In this document: in pieces, positions 11,748 to 19,830 of the stretch
Layout: each line of letters starts with the position of its first letter
How positions within the stretch are numbered: position 1 is the first letter of the stretch
NCBI RefSeq assembly: GCF_002119405.1
Contig: NZ_MTBG01000022.1
Coordinates: forward strand, 1-58,736
Source: Pseudoruegeria sp. SK021
GTDB lineage: Bacteria; Pseudomonadota; Alphaproteobacteria; Rhodobacterales; Rhodobacteraceae
Direction: 5' to 3'
Length of the DNA: 58,736 bases
Translations under genes and position numbers: made by a program
Notes under the pieces: generated by a model
Database searches by the model: none
Seen by the model: the letters and a program-made list of their open reading frames with translations, nothing else
What the model was told of the DNA's origin: nothing

Positions 11748-12308
11748 ATGTCTCCACTTGTGATCAAGAAAGGCACGTCGAAGCATTCGGCGTACGACCT
11801 GCGCAACCATCTGAGCGATGTTGTCGAGCGCCACACCCTTGCGGTGATCGTGGACAACGAAGCAGGCGTTTTGGCCCGCGTGATCGGGCTGTTTTCCGGC
11901 CGCGGCTACAACATCGACAGCCTGACTGTGGCCGAGATCGATCATACCGGCCACACCTCGCGAGTGACTGTCGTGACGACAGGCACGCCGCAGGTGATCC
12001 AGCAGATCAAAGCGCAGCTAGAACGTATGGTGCCGGTCCATGAGGTCCATGACCTGACGGTGGAAGGTGCCGCTGTCGAGCGGGAACTGGCACTGATCAA
12101 GGTTGCGGGCGACGGCGATAAGCGGGTCGAAGCCCTGCGATTGGCCGATATCTTTCGCGCCAAGGTCGTCGATACAACGTTGTCCAGTTTCGTATTCGAG
12201 ATCACGGGAACCCCGGAAAAGGTGGATGCCTTCGCTGATCTAATGCGTCCCCTTGGGCGCGTCGAGGTCGCACGGACGGGCGTTGCTGCCTTGTCGCGCG
12301 GGGCGTAA
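11748..12308 (+). CDS. ilvN: Acetolactate synthase small (regulatory) subunit
   Basis: A 186-residue ACT-domain subunit that activates the large subunit and confers feedback inhibition by branched-chain amino acids. The N-terminal ACT domain carries the typical run LAVIVDNEAGVLARVIGLF and YNIDSLTVAEI. The C-terminal half has the usual VHDLTVEG and ADIFRAKVVD segments. The start is placed at ATG 11748 (MSPLVIKKG) on family resemblance; an in-frame ATG at 11739 is the alternative. It lies 13 bp after ilvB in the same operon and is followed by a strong hairpin terminator. Confidence 0.94.
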   Translation: MSPLVIKKGTSKHSAYDLRNHLSDVVERHTLAVIVDNEAGVLARVIGLFSGRGYNIDSLTVAEIDHTGHTSRVTVVTTGTPQVIQQIKAQLERMVPVHEVHDLTVEGAAVERELALIKVAGDGDKRVEALRLADIFRAKVVDTTLSSFVFEITGTPEKVDAFADLMRPLGRVEVARTGVAALSRGA

Positions 12309-12337
12309 CGCCCAACCTGACGAAACATTGACGCGAA

Positions 12338-12375
12338 AATTTAGCCCGGACGGCAACAGCCCTCCGGGCTAAATT
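12338..12375. terminator. Bidirectional terminator between ilvN and the HNOBA-GGDEF gene
   Basis: AATTTAGCCCGGA (12338-12350) is perfectly complementary to TCCGGGCTAAATT (12363-12375), with a 12-nt loop. On the minus strand the stem is followed by TTTT. The stop codon of the minus-strand cyclase gene (12369-12371) lies inside the stem. The hairpin can serve both converging operons. Confidence 0.78.
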
Positions 12376-13355
12376 GTGTCGGAAAAAACGGTCACGCGGC
12401 CGCGCCCTGTATTTTTCGACGCGTAAAGCGCTTTATCTGCTTGCCCCAAAAGATCAAAGGCGCTCACCCCGGGAACTCCCAAGGACACGGTGATTCCGGC
12501 GCTGCCCGAAATGCGGCAAATATCGTCTCCGAAGGGGATCGGCACCTCCAGCCGCTCGATCAGACGACTCCCAAGATCAACCAAATGCCCGGCTTCGACA
12601 GTTTCCGGCAGGATCAGGACGAATTCATCGCCACCAGCACGCGCAAGGGTATCTTTATCCCGCGTGCTACGCAGCATCACTTCAGCCGCTTTTTGAAGCA
12701 CCAGATCGCCGGCCGCATGCCCCAGCTTGTCGTTCACCTGTTTAAAATAATCGAGGTCAAGCTGGATCAATCCAAAAGGCACTCCGGCATCCACATAGCG
12801 CCCAAGGATGTGGTCCATCGCGCGGCGGTTTTTCAACCCCGTCAGCGTATCCGTGAAGGCTTGTTCCTCGGCAGCAATTTTGGCCGATTGCAAACGGACA
12901 TTTAACCGACGCCATTCCTCTAGGATCGCGGACTTCGCCTCTATCAGGTATAGCATTTCCACGGTCAGGTCGGTCGGCGCGAAGTCCGCGCTATGAAGAT
13001 CGTAATCGCGGATGGCATCCACAATGGAGATACCGAAGGACAGGTTCACGATCAATTCGGACGCAGATGCGTCAGCCACCAGCACCCCTTTGAACGCCGT
13101 GTCCGGCCCGTCGCGAAATTGCAGGCTTAACCGGAGCCCGCTGTGCTGCCGCAATCCGTCCATCGTGACCACTCCGCGCGGACGGCGCAGATCAAACACG
13201 TCAAAAAATTGCCGCCCGATCAACTGGCCTTCGGGACGGAGTTTTCGCAATGTCGGCCCGGCATGAAGGATTTCGCCCGTTCCTGACACCCGCAGGTGCA
13301 TGGGCAGCAGGATATCCCGTGCGTCATGCGTTAACGAGATCGACAGCGCACCCAT
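12369..13355 (-). CDS. HNOBA-GGDEF diguanylate cyclase (H-NOX partner)
   Basis: A predicted c-di-GMP synthase of 328 residues. Residues 1 to about 150 resemble the HNOBA (H-NOX-associated, PAS-like) domain, for example the stretch HLRVSGTGEILHAGPTL. A helical linker follows, then a GGDEF domain. The active site is intact (GGDEF, residues 241-245), preceded by a product-inhibition I-site RDKD five residues upstream. DxLTGLxNRR and LDLDYFKQVND are also present. The ATG at 13355 starts 2 nt after the stop of the H-NOX-like gene, indicating coupled translation. In known pairs the H-NOX protein modulates the cyclase on gas binding. The domain assignment is by eye. It ends in the bidirectional terminator. 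Confidence 0.87.
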   Translation of the reverse strand: MGALSISLTHDARDILLPMHLRVSGTGEILHAGPTLRKLRPEGQLIGRQFFDVFDLRRPRGVVTMDGLRQHSGLRLSLQFRDGPDTAFKGVLVADASASELIVNLSFGISIVDAIRDYDLHSADFAPTDLTVEMLYLIEAKSAILEEWRRLNVRLQSAKIAAEEQAFTDTLTGLKNRRAMDHILGRYVDAGVPFGLIQLDLDYFKQVNDKLGHAAGDLVLQKAAEVMLRSTRDKDTLARAGGDEFVLILPETVEAGHLVDLGSRLIERLEVPIPFGDDICRISGSAGITVSLGVPGVSAFDLLGQADKALYASKNTGRGRVTVFSDTI

Positions 13356-13357
13356 CT

Positions 13358-13948
13358 TCAACTGAATGGTCCAGTTGCCAATTCAAAGGGGCGACCTTCA
13401 GTAAATTCATTCTGCAAAATCTGGATAGAGATTGTTTCTTCCAGACCGTTACGGCCTTCATAATCCAGCACAACCAATGCGCCATAATCATCCGCCATTG
13501 TACGTAGCAAGCCGACCATGACATGCCCAAAACCGGGCCGATCACCGCGGCAGATCAATTCAAACGCCCCATAGTCGCCTTCGATAATTTCCATTGCAGG
13601 CAGGCCCAGATCGGGGACCGCCAGACGGGCACGGCGGGGTAGATCATCAACAGACAACAGGAATTCCAGAAAGGTCTCGCCACCAAACCGCAACAAGCGG
13701 CGCAACGATTCCACATTCGGATGGGAGACGATGTACGTCCCGATATCTTCGAGGATCGATTCCTGCGGGCGGTTCAACAAGCGTGTCGCGCCGTCCAGCA
13801 TCCGGTCCGTCATCGCATCATCGTAGACGAACATCGCCTCAAAGCCGGCCATCGGAACATCGGCACTATAGGCAAGCGCCTTCCACATCTCGACACCGTA
13901 GGTATCGCGAACAAAACACTGAACTGCACGATTCATTAGCCCATGCAT
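13358..13948 (-). CDS. H-NOX-like (heme NO-binding domain) sensor, heme motifs degenerate
   Basis: A soluble protein of 196 residues with the H-NOX N-terminus MHGLMNRAVQCFV and the family's overall helix-to-strand layout. Canonical H-NOX proteins bind heme through a proximal histidine and hold the propionates with YxSxR. Aligned by eye, the proximal histidine region reads SVDDLPRRARLAVPDL (about residues 99-114) with Asp in place of His. The YxSxR region reads CRGDR (133-137), keeping only Arg. H76 in VSHPNVE is the only nearby alternative and sits one helix too early. The ATG at 13948 matches the family start. The cyclase gene follows 2 nt later. The fold call is fairly secure; heme binding is uncertain. 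Confidence 0.8.
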   Translation of the reverse strand: MHGLMNRAVQCFVRDTYGVEMWKALAYSADVPMAGFEAMFVYDDAMTDRMLDGATRLLNRPQESILEDIGTYIVSHPNVESLRRLLRFGGETFLEFLLSVDDLPRRARLAVPDLGLPAMEIIEGDYGAFELICRGDRPGFGHVMVGLLRTMADDYGALVVLDYEGRNGLEETISIQILQNEFTEGRPFELATGPFS

Positions 13949-13976
13949 AGTACACCCAATTGTTTGTTGTGGATGT

Positions 13977-13990
13977 TTGATAGCGTGCAA
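13977..13990. promoter_or_regulatory. FNR/Dnr-like half-conserved box upstream of the H-NOX-like gene
   Basis: TTGATAGCGTGCAA has one perfect half of the CRP/FNR-type site TTGAT-N4-ATCAA and three of five bases of the other half. It lies about 30 bp upstream of the H-NOX-like start, where an FnrL- or Dnr-type regulator could act. One weak site could occur by chance. Confidence 0.25.
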
Positions 13991-14066
13991 GCATTAACAA
14001 AATCCCAACCGAGTCCGCATCAAAGCCAAGCGGTCCGCAGACATCGCGCTAAACTGTGCCGTGGTG

Positions 14067-14783
14067 TCAGGCTGCGGATTCTGTGGCGCACACACCATCC
14101 AGCCATTGGGGCAGCGCCGCAATACTGGGCAGGACCACATCGGCCAATGGCGACAGTTGTGCGCGGCGGGCAATCCCGGTCAAAACCGCGATCGACACCA
14201 TCCCGGCATCACGCGCCGCAGACATATCGTGCCAGCTATCCCCGACCATGACCACCTCCGCCGGTTGCAGATCGGTGCGGTCGCAAAATGCCAGCAACAT
14301 CTCGGGACTGGGCTTCGGAGAATAGCCACTGTCGCACCCGAGAATGTGGTCGAACATGTCCTGAATGCCGACCGATCCCAGATGGCTTCGCGCCGGGGCT
14401 TCGCAATCATTCGTGGCAACGCCGAGTCGCAGACCACGCGAGAGCAGACCCTGCATCAGCGGCAAAAGCGGCGTCGCCTCCGCTTGCTCAAGATCAGCCG
14501 ACATCGCCGACATCCGCGTCACAATTCCGGCCATTGACGCCCCTGGCAACTGGGGCAGCAACGTCCGCGCAATGTCATGCGGGGTTGCGCTGACCAAGAT
14601 ACTGTCCGGTCGAAAAGCGAGCATTTCAATATCGAAATCAACGACATCCGCCAGGCGCTGTGTCAATGCCGGATCGTTTTCAGCCAAGGCCGCAAGAAAA
14701 TCACGCGACCATAGCGCCCAAGTCTTGTGGTAGTCAAAGAGCGTGCCGTCCTTGTCAAAAAGGATCGCTGAAATTCTGGTCAT
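14067..14783 (-). CDS. HAD-superfamily hydrolase (Gph-like phosphatase)
   Basis: A 238-residue phosphatase of the phosphoglycolate-phosphatase type. Motif I is FDKDGTLFD, with nucleophile D10 and acid/base D12. Motif II is the threonine in GVATND. A lysine lies in SPKPSPEM, and motif III is VMVGDSWHDM with two aspartates. A helical cap domain lies between motif I and motif II. The exact substrate cannot be told from sequence; phosphoglycolate and related small phosphates are typical. It is transcribed in the same direction as the H-NOX-like gene 118 bp downstream and as DUF3572 84 bp upstream. Confidence 0.88.
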   Translation of the reverse strand: MTRISAILFDKDGTLFDYHKTWALWSRDFLAALAENDPALTQRLADVVDFDIEMLAFRPDSILVSATPHDIARTLLPQLPGASMAGIVTRMSAMSADLEQAEATPLLPLMQGLLSRGLRLGVATNDCEAPARSHLGSVGIQDMFDHILGCDSGYSPKPSPEMLLAFCDRTDLQPAEVVMVGDSWHDMSAARDAGMVSIAVLTGIARRAQLSPLADVVLPSIAALPQWLDGVCATESAA

Positions 14784-14867
14784 TCGGTCTCCAACCCCAG
14801 GCTATGATGCCGCAAAAACCCCTTTCTGACAATGAAGATCATGGGTGGGCCATATGCGGCACAGGGC

Positions 14868-15158
14868 TCAGGTCCAGACTGGGGTATCCCCACCGGGAAG
14901 GCCGGCTCGTGCCGCATGAAGCACCTCTGGCGCCACCTCCGCGTGCTGCATGAACTCAATGACCCATTGGTCGTCCAGAAACAAAAAATCCATCGCCGCC
15001 GCCAAGAGATGCGGATCCCCCAACCCCGCCTTCAGATCGTCAGGGGCCAGCCCACTGGTGCCAAGAAATACTCCCAAAAGATCGCCCGGGCCCGCAATCC
15101 AGCCGACGACCTGCAAGGCGACAGCTTCGGCTGCCGATCTTTGCATTGGCTGAGTCAT
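14868..15158 (-). CDS. DUF3572 family protein
   Basis: A 96-residue conserved alphaproteobacterial protein of unknown function. Residues AEAVALQVVGWIAGPGDLL and the C-terminal FLFLDDQWVIEFMQ are the recognisable parts. The ATG at 15158 (MTQPMQRSAAE) was chosen because the in-frame extension upstream is not family-like. It is probably helical and soluble, with no signal peptide. It sits divergently from the pleD-like gene across a 446-bp gap, an arrangement that could reflect shared cell-cycle control, though nothing in the sequence proves it. Confidence 0.75.
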   Translation of the reverse strand: MTQPMQRSAAEAVALQVVGWIAGPGDLLGVFLGTSGLAPDDLKAGLGDPHLLAAAMDFLFLDDQWVIEFMQHAEVAPEVLHAARAGLPGGDTPVWT

Positions 15159-15604
15159 TGGCCTCGCTCCAAGCGGCAAGGCGCAGCGCCCTCGGCACGA
15201 TATAGACAGGATCTCATCATCACTTCCAACCACCTTTTGCGCCGCTGACAACGCACTTCCACTTAAATCATGCCCCTCACCGACACCCGTGCATACGCTT
15301 AGCCAAACTCATGTCTGCCAGCAACAGAAGGCATAGGCTAGCGCGACCGCCGCTCACCCTACGACGTCACAGGTTTACGGTCTGTTGTAGAATTTTCCCC
15401 TGCCGTGAAATCCGTTCGGGTTATAACCAAACATCTGGAAACGGCGCCGGAACGTCGGCGATCAGCTTGGGCCTTTTAAATCCGCGAACATCCCCAACGA
15501 AGCCGGAAGCGAGACCAACGTAAAATCTTGGCTCCCGTTCGGTAATTCTTAACGCTTGGTGCCAATGATCGACCCTAACTACAATAAACTTGGGGCAGAA
15601 TGCC
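15159..15604. other. 446-bp intergenic region, DUF3572 / pleD-like gene
   Basis: No reading frame with family resemblance was found. Visible elements are the 10-bp palindrome GGTTATAACC (15419-15428) and the sequence AATTCTTAACG (near 15543), which contains a CtrA-like TTAAC half. Neither amounts to a full consensus. The ribosome site for the pleD-like gene is weak (TTGGGGCAG, near 15590). Confidence 0.4.
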
Positions 15605-17011
15605 ATGGCCGGTCGGATTCTCATCTATGACGGCATTGCCGCGAACCGGATCATCCTGCGGTGCAAGCTGTCATCGGCCTGTTACGATGTCATCCCGGCG
15701 ACGTCCCTTGCGGATATGCGCCGCCGGATTGCGCTCCAGTGTCCAGACATTGTTATTCTCGACGCGGACGAAGATTTCGCGGCCAGCCTGACCTTATGCG
15801 CGGAAATTCAGGCCGGTCGCCTGCCCGCATCGGTTCCGGTTCTGCTGATGGCCAAAGCCCCCGACGCCGCCATGCGCGTTGCGGCATTGAATGCGGGGGC
15901 CTGGGATGTTGTCGCGAAGCCCCTGCATGATGATCTATTGATGGCGACGCTGCGACGGTTTTTGCGGCAGCGCAATAGTCTGCACGACCGCCGCAGCGGT
16001 GGCGCGCGGATCGCGGAACTAGGGCTACTCGAAGACGCCGTCGCTTACAGCACGGTCGGTCGTGTCGCCCTTGTCACGCAGTCCTCTCAGGTCGGGGCGG
16101 CATGGTTATCGCCAATTTGCGCCGCAAGTCCGCACGATTTCCGTTTGATGTCGGCAGACGAGGCCTTGGCGCCGTCTGCCGAACACTCCGCTCCAGATAT
16201 TTACGTTATCAAGGCGCGCCTGAAACGCGCCCGGGAAGGGCTGCGGCTGTTATCCGAACTGCGCTGCCGCACTGATAGCAGTGGCACTCGAACCATCATC
16301 ATTCTCGACCCCGATGATGATCACACGGGTTCCCTTCAGGATGACGCCGCGATGGCCCTCGATCTGGGGGCTGATGATGTGATGATCAACGGGTTCCAGC
16401 CTCAGGAGCTCGCCTGTCGGTTGAATATTCAGATGGCACAAAAGCGCTATTCCGATCATCTTCAAAAATCGCTGAACGCCGGAATGCAACTGGCGGTGCT
16501 TGACCCTTTGACCGGGCTCTACAACCGTCGATATGCCCTGCCCCGACTGCAACGCATGCTGAGCAGTGCACAGGCCACTGGTGGCGCCCTGTCCTTGATG
16601 GTTCTGGATTTGGACCGGTTCAAGGCGGTGAACGACACCTATGGCCACGCTGCCGGCGATGCGGTGCTGGTCAATGTGGCCAGCCACCTGTCAGAAACCT
16701 TGCGGCCGCAGGATCTGGTGGCCCGGATCGGGGGTGAAGAATTCCTGATCGCACTGGCGGATTCTGATGCTGCATCCGCGCGCAGCGTGGCCCAACACTT
16801 ACGGGAACTGATCAGGTCCAGCCCGATTGCTTTATCCGAGCGCAAGACCTTGGTCCGGGTCACGTTAAGCATCGGCGTCGCACTTTTCGATGGCAAAAGC
16901 GGCATGGCACGCCCCTCGCCCGAAACATTCATGGATCAAGCGGATCGCGCGCTATTCATTGCCAAGTCAGAGGGGCGCGATCAGGTCACATTTGCCCGGC
17001 CCGCAGCCTAA
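15605..17011 (+). CDS. pleD: PleD-like response regulator with GGEEF diguanylate cyclase domain
   Basis: A 468-residue protein with the PleD layout: receiver 1 (about 1-120), a second degenerate receiver (about 150-290), then GGDEF. In receiver 1 the phosphoacceptor is D53 (VILDADED) and the conserved lysine is in AKPL, but the usual acidic pair DD reads D9-G10 and the MMPGMDG loop is lost. Phosphorylation may therefore be weak or altered. The cyclase active site is GGEEF, with an intact I-site RPQD five residues before it, and DPLTGLYNRR and LDLDRFKAVND are present. PleD controls motile-to-sessile transitions in Caulobacter. ATG 15605 is preferred over an in-frame TTG 15 bp upstream. DivK, its usual neighbour, is not adjacent. 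Confidence 0.85.
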   Translation: MAGRILIYDGIAANRIILRCKLSSACYDVIPATSLADMRRRIALQCPDIVILDADEDFAASLTLCAEIQAGRLPASVPVLLMAKAPDAAMRVAALNAGAWDVVAKPLHDDLLMATLRRFLRQRNSLHDRRSGGARIAELGLLEDAVAYSTVGRVALVTQSSQVGAAWLSPICAASPHDFRLMSADEALAPSAEHSAPDIYVIKARLKRAREGLRLLSELRCRTDSSGTRTIIILDPDDDHTGSLQDDAAMALDLGADDVMINGFQPQELACRLNIQMAQKRYSDHLQKSLNAGMQLAVLDPLTGLYNRRYALPRLQRMLSSAQATGGALSLMVLDLDRFKAVNDTYGHAAGDAVLVNVASHLSETLRPQDLVARIGGEEFLIALADSDAASARSVAQHLRELIRSSPIALSERKTLVRVTLSIGVALFDGKSGMARPSPETFMDQADRALFIAKSEGRDQVTFARPAA

Positions 17012-17095
17012 CCTCATCCGGGCTATCCCTCGGCCGCGCCGATTGGCCAACGGACCGGTGCTGCCGTTCGGTAGGTCCCGCAGGCCTGCGTCCGT

Positions 17096-17611
17096 TTACG
17101 GCCGCTTCCCATCCCTGTGATCGGGGGCTCGATCATGCGCCCGTTTGGGGGGGTGATCGCTGATCTCGGACAGGCGTTGTACATAGTCCAGCCGCTGCTC
17201 TAAAGTCATAGCCGCCAGAAAGCCGGACAGGGCCTGCTCCGTCTGTACATTTGCCTGTGTGCTGCGTTCCCGGGGGCCAGCCAAAAGGGTCTGCAACCGT
17301 TCGGCCGAGGGCACCGGCTGTTCCAATTCCGCAATCAACGCCGCACGATCGGACATGATCAAGCGCCGCCGTTCATCGCGGGGCACCTTGTGTTCGGCCA
17401 TGATCTGGGCGCGAAAGGCTTCACGGCCCTCTGGCGGCAACATCGCAATCAGGCCGAAGGTGCCACGGTCCAAACCGCCCGGGAAATCCCGCGTATCTTG
17501 CGGCCCGCGTAGAGCGAAAACTCCGACGACAGTTCCCAAAATCATCAGGTTCAGTGCCAGAGACACGCCGAACACAGCTTTCCAAACCCGTCTTTTGTTG
17601 GTCTTTTCCAT
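17096..17611 (-). CDS. Spy/CpxP-like periplasmic protein (Metal_resist type)
   Basis: A 171-residue protein with an N-terminal membrane anchor or uncleaved signal (about residues 12-33). The periplasmic part is helical and rich in Arg/Glu/Gln, resembling the heavy-metal-sensor/Spy superfamily. LPPEGREAFRAQIMAEH and LAAMTLEQRLDYVQRL have the spaced leucines of that fold. The C-terminus is His/Arg/Asp-rich (PPKRAHDRAPDHRD), possibly metal-binding. It lies 4 bp downstream of the candidate anti-sigma gene and is the last gene of the EF-hand/sigma operon. A role as an envelope-stress or metal sensor is inferred from position and fold. Confidence 0.72.
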   Translation of the reverse strand: MEKTNKRRVWKAVFGVSLALNLMILGTVVGVFALRGPQDTRDFPGGLDRGTFGLIAMLPPEGREAFRAQIMAEHKVPRDERRRLIMSDRAALIAELEQPVPSAERLQTLLAGPRERSTQANVQTEQALSGFLAAMTLEQRLDYVQRLSEISDHPPKRAHDRAPDHRDGKRP

Positions 17612-17615
17612 CGCG

Positions 17616-18005
17616 TTAATACCCCACCAGATAATCAGTCAGCGCCGGAAGCTGATATGCCAAATTGAAGGCCAGATCAGACCCGAGCAGCGCGTCGGTC
17701 GAGACCAGACCATTGTCCATCGCCCATCCACCAAACCAGACTCCCATCAGCGTCGACGCGGTCAAGCCGACCGGCAAAAGCAGGTGCATGGCCCGATGAA
17801 CCGCCGCCGAAAGCGACGGAACTCGCCAGCTACGCGGCTTTGGTCGCGGTAACGGCTCCGGCTCAGACCGCAAGGCCTGCTCGCGGCTTGCATCGCGGGC
17901 AATCCGGTCCATCAAGGCCAGCGGCACCACGTCCGGTTCAGCACGGACGGCCTGAAACATCCGGTCAAGATCGGTCTCTGTCAGGCGATTTTCCGGTTCA
18001 GTCAT
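17616..18005 (-). CDS. Candidate membrane anti-sigma factor
   Basis: A 129-residue protein that I do not recognise as a named family. The N-terminal 45 residues are charged and helical (LTETDLDRMFQAVRAE), fitting a sigma-binding region. A Pro/Arg/Glu linker leads to one membrane helix (about 73-95), followed by a short C-terminal tail. It contains no cysteine, so it is not a zinc-binding anti-sigma factor. The start overlaps the end of the sigma factor gene by 8 nt, the usual arrangement of an ECF sigma factor with its cognate regulator. The function is inferred from position and topology only. Confidence 0.65.
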   Translation of the reverse strand: MTEPENRLTETDLDRMFQAVRAEPDVVPLALMDRIARDASREQALRSEPEPLPRPKPRSWRVPSLSAAVHRAMHLLLPVGLTASTLMGVWFGGWAMDNGLVSTDALLGSDLAFNLAYQLPALTDYLVGY

Positions 18006-18576
18006 CTGCAAACCCCAGTTCTTCTTTTCGTCCACTCAACAACGTGGTTAGTGTCCGTTTGCCTCGTGCGGACAGGCTTTCAACCGCTTCCACCGAGATG
18101 CCCATGATCTCGGCAATCTCCGGGTTGGCAAGACCGTCCAAGTGGCGCAAGACCACTGCTTGGCGTTGGCGCAATGGCAGATGGGCCAGCGCATCTTCCA
18201 GCGCCGCGACACGCGTGCGGCCTTGCATCACGTGGGTCACATCCGGCGTTGGATCGGCGACCTCCCAGTCCTCGGCCAATTCGGCGGGTTTCTTGCGCCG
18301 TTGACGGTCGATGCACAGGTTCGACGCCACCCGATAGAGCCACGTTGAGACCCGGGCACGCCCCGGATCCCAGTCTGGCGCAATCCGCCACAACCGCAGC
18401 ATTGCCTCCTGCGTCACGTCCTCGGCCTCGGCGCCATCCTGCAACAGACGGCGCGCAAGGCCCAGAATCCGGGGCGTCAAACGCTGTACCAATTCAGCCG
18501 AGGCGTGCCGGTCACCCCCGGCATAGCGCGCAAGCAGAACGGCATCAGGGTCAGAAACAGTCTGGTCGAATGCCAT
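17998..18576 (-). CDS. ECF-family RNA polymerase sigma factor
   Basis: A 192-residue extracytoplasmic-function sigma factor. Region 2 is seen in AEDVTQEAMLRLW and VSTWLYRVASNLCIDRQRR. Region 4 is LPLRQRQAVVLRHLDGL, followed by the helix-turn-helix NPEIAEIMGISVEAVES. ATG 18576 was chosen because AAGGG lies 6 nt before it; ATG 18582 is the alternative. It follows the EF-hand gene by 62 bp and overlaps the candidate anti-sigma gene by 8 nt. ECF factors usually respond to envelope or oxidative signals; the neighbours here suggest a periplasmic metal or calcium cue. Confidence 0.92.
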   Translation of the reverse strand: MAFDQTVSDPDAVLLARYAGGDRHASAELVQRLTPRILGLARRLLQDGAEAEDVTQEAMLRLWRIAPDWDPGRARVSTWLYRVASNLCIDRQRRKKPAELAEDWEVADPTPDVTHVMQGRTRVAALEDALAHLPLRQRQAVVLRHLDGLANPEIAEIMGISVEAVESLSARGKRTLTTLLSGRKEELGFADD

Positions 18577-18638
18577 CTTCATCCCTTGAGAGGTGACAGG
18601 AACGGCCCGGAACATCCAGACCGTCCTGTCAAACCCGC

Positions 18639-19166
18639 TTAGCCGTCGATCTTCTCGTCGGGCATGCCATCCTTTTGGTGCTGTTCGTGCTGCCCGCGTT
18701 GCTTGCCATCCTTGTGACCGCCACGTGGTCCTTTGTGCTGCATCTTGGAAAACTCCTCGGCATCGATCACGCCATCTTTGTTGACGTCGATCCGTTCGAA
18801 CATCGTCATTTTGCCTTTGGCGGAAAACTCTTCCATCGTCAGCATGGCGTCGCCGTCGGCGTCCATTTCTTCAATCATACGTGCCGCACGGCGTTCCATG
18901 TGCTGCATTTCGGCATTCTGACGGTGCGCCGCCATTTCTTGGGCCGACAACTTGCCGTCACCGTTCGTGTCGACCTCATTGAATCGGCCTTGCTGGTGCG
19001 CCGTCATTTCTTCGACGCTGATTTGGCCATCGGCATTCGTATCGAACGCGCCGAATTGCGGCCCATTCCGGTCTTTGGTCTCGGCCATCACCGGCAACGC
19101 CAGTGCCGTCATCATTGCCATGCCGAGGATCGTCAGTTTCGCGGTCGAGACTTTCATTTGCTTCAT
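18639..19166 (-). CDS. Secreted EF-hand (calmodulin-like) protein
   Basis: A 175-residue protein with a signal peptide (about 1-28, ending LPVMA). Four EF-hand-type loops follow, starting at D42 (DTNADGQISVEE), D66 (DTNGDGKLSAQE), D102 (DADGDAMLTMEE) and D127 (DVNKDGVIDAEE). All four keep the Asp/Asn ligand positions and the closing Glu, so calcium binding is likely. The C-terminal tail is His/Gly/Lys-rich (GGHKDGKQRGQHEQHQ), which could bind transition metals. It is first in the minus-strand operon with the sigma factor. No enzymatic domain is present. The start has AGGAC three bases upstream. Confidence 0.88.
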   Translation of the reverse strand: MKQMKVSTAKLTILGMAMMTALALPVMAETKDRNGPQFGAFDTNADGQISVEEMTAHQQGRFNEVDTNGDGKLSAQEMAAHRQNAEMQHMERRAARMIEEMDADGDAMLTMEEFSAKGKMTMFERIDVNKDGVIDAEEFSKMQHKGPRGGHKDGKQRGQHEQHQKDGMPDEKIDG

Positions 19167-19365
19167 GTCCTATTTTGTTCACTCACCGTCGGCGTCATAT
19201 CCGACGATACAAATAGAACGGTGGCCGTTCGGATTTCCGTCGCAGATTTTTCATCAGGTCACATTGGCACCGTGGCAGACCTGCGCGGCAGAGGTGACAT
19301 GCAGCCACATTGACTGAGGCACCGCAAAGGACCAGTCTTGGGGAACAAAATTACAGCGAGGCTCC

Positions 19366-19770
19366 ATGCACACTTCGTCTCATTCGGCAATGATCGACGA
19401 TCGCCCGATCAAGACTGCCATCCTGCGCGGCCTGCGGTGTCGATGCCCCAATTGCGGCGAGGGCCGTATTCTTGAAGGCTTGCTGAAGGTCCGCCCGTCC
19501 TGTCCCGCCTGTGGCGAGGATTTTCACCATCATCGGGCCGACGATGGCCCGGCCTATCTGACCATTCTGGTGGTTGGGCACCTGATGGCACCGCTTATTC
19601 TGGCCGTGTTCAACATCTACCGTCCCGACCCGATGGTACTGGCGCTGACCTTTTCGGTGGGCTGTGTGGCCTTGTCCCTTGCCTTGCTGCCGCGCATGAA
19701 GGGCATGATCGTTGCCATCCAGTGGTCACGGCGGATGCATGGATTTGGCAGCGCATCCGCAAAGGTCTGA
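19366..19770 (+). CDS. DUF983 family membrane protein
   Basis: A 134-residue protein with an N-terminal zinc-ribbon-like pair, CRCPNCGEGRI near residue 25 and CPACGEDF near residue 46. Two membrane helices follow (about 63-81 and 87-106). Family DUF983 is widespread in alphaproteobacteria and is sometimes near cytochrome oxidase genes; its function is unknown. It precedes the NUDIX gene by 60 bp in the same direction and could share its transcript. Confidence 0.85.
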   Translation: MHTSSHSAMIDDRPIKTAILRGLRCRCPNCGEGRILEGLLKVRPSCPACGEDFHHHRADDGPAYLTILVVGHLMAPLILAVFNIYRPDPMVLALTFSVGCVALSLALLPRMKGMIVAIQWSRRMHGFGSASAKV

Positions 19771-19830
19771 TCTTGGGCTGTCCGCGCTTTGCGGTCTTTG
19801 TGAAACAAGCGCGAACCCGCAGGTGTCAAA

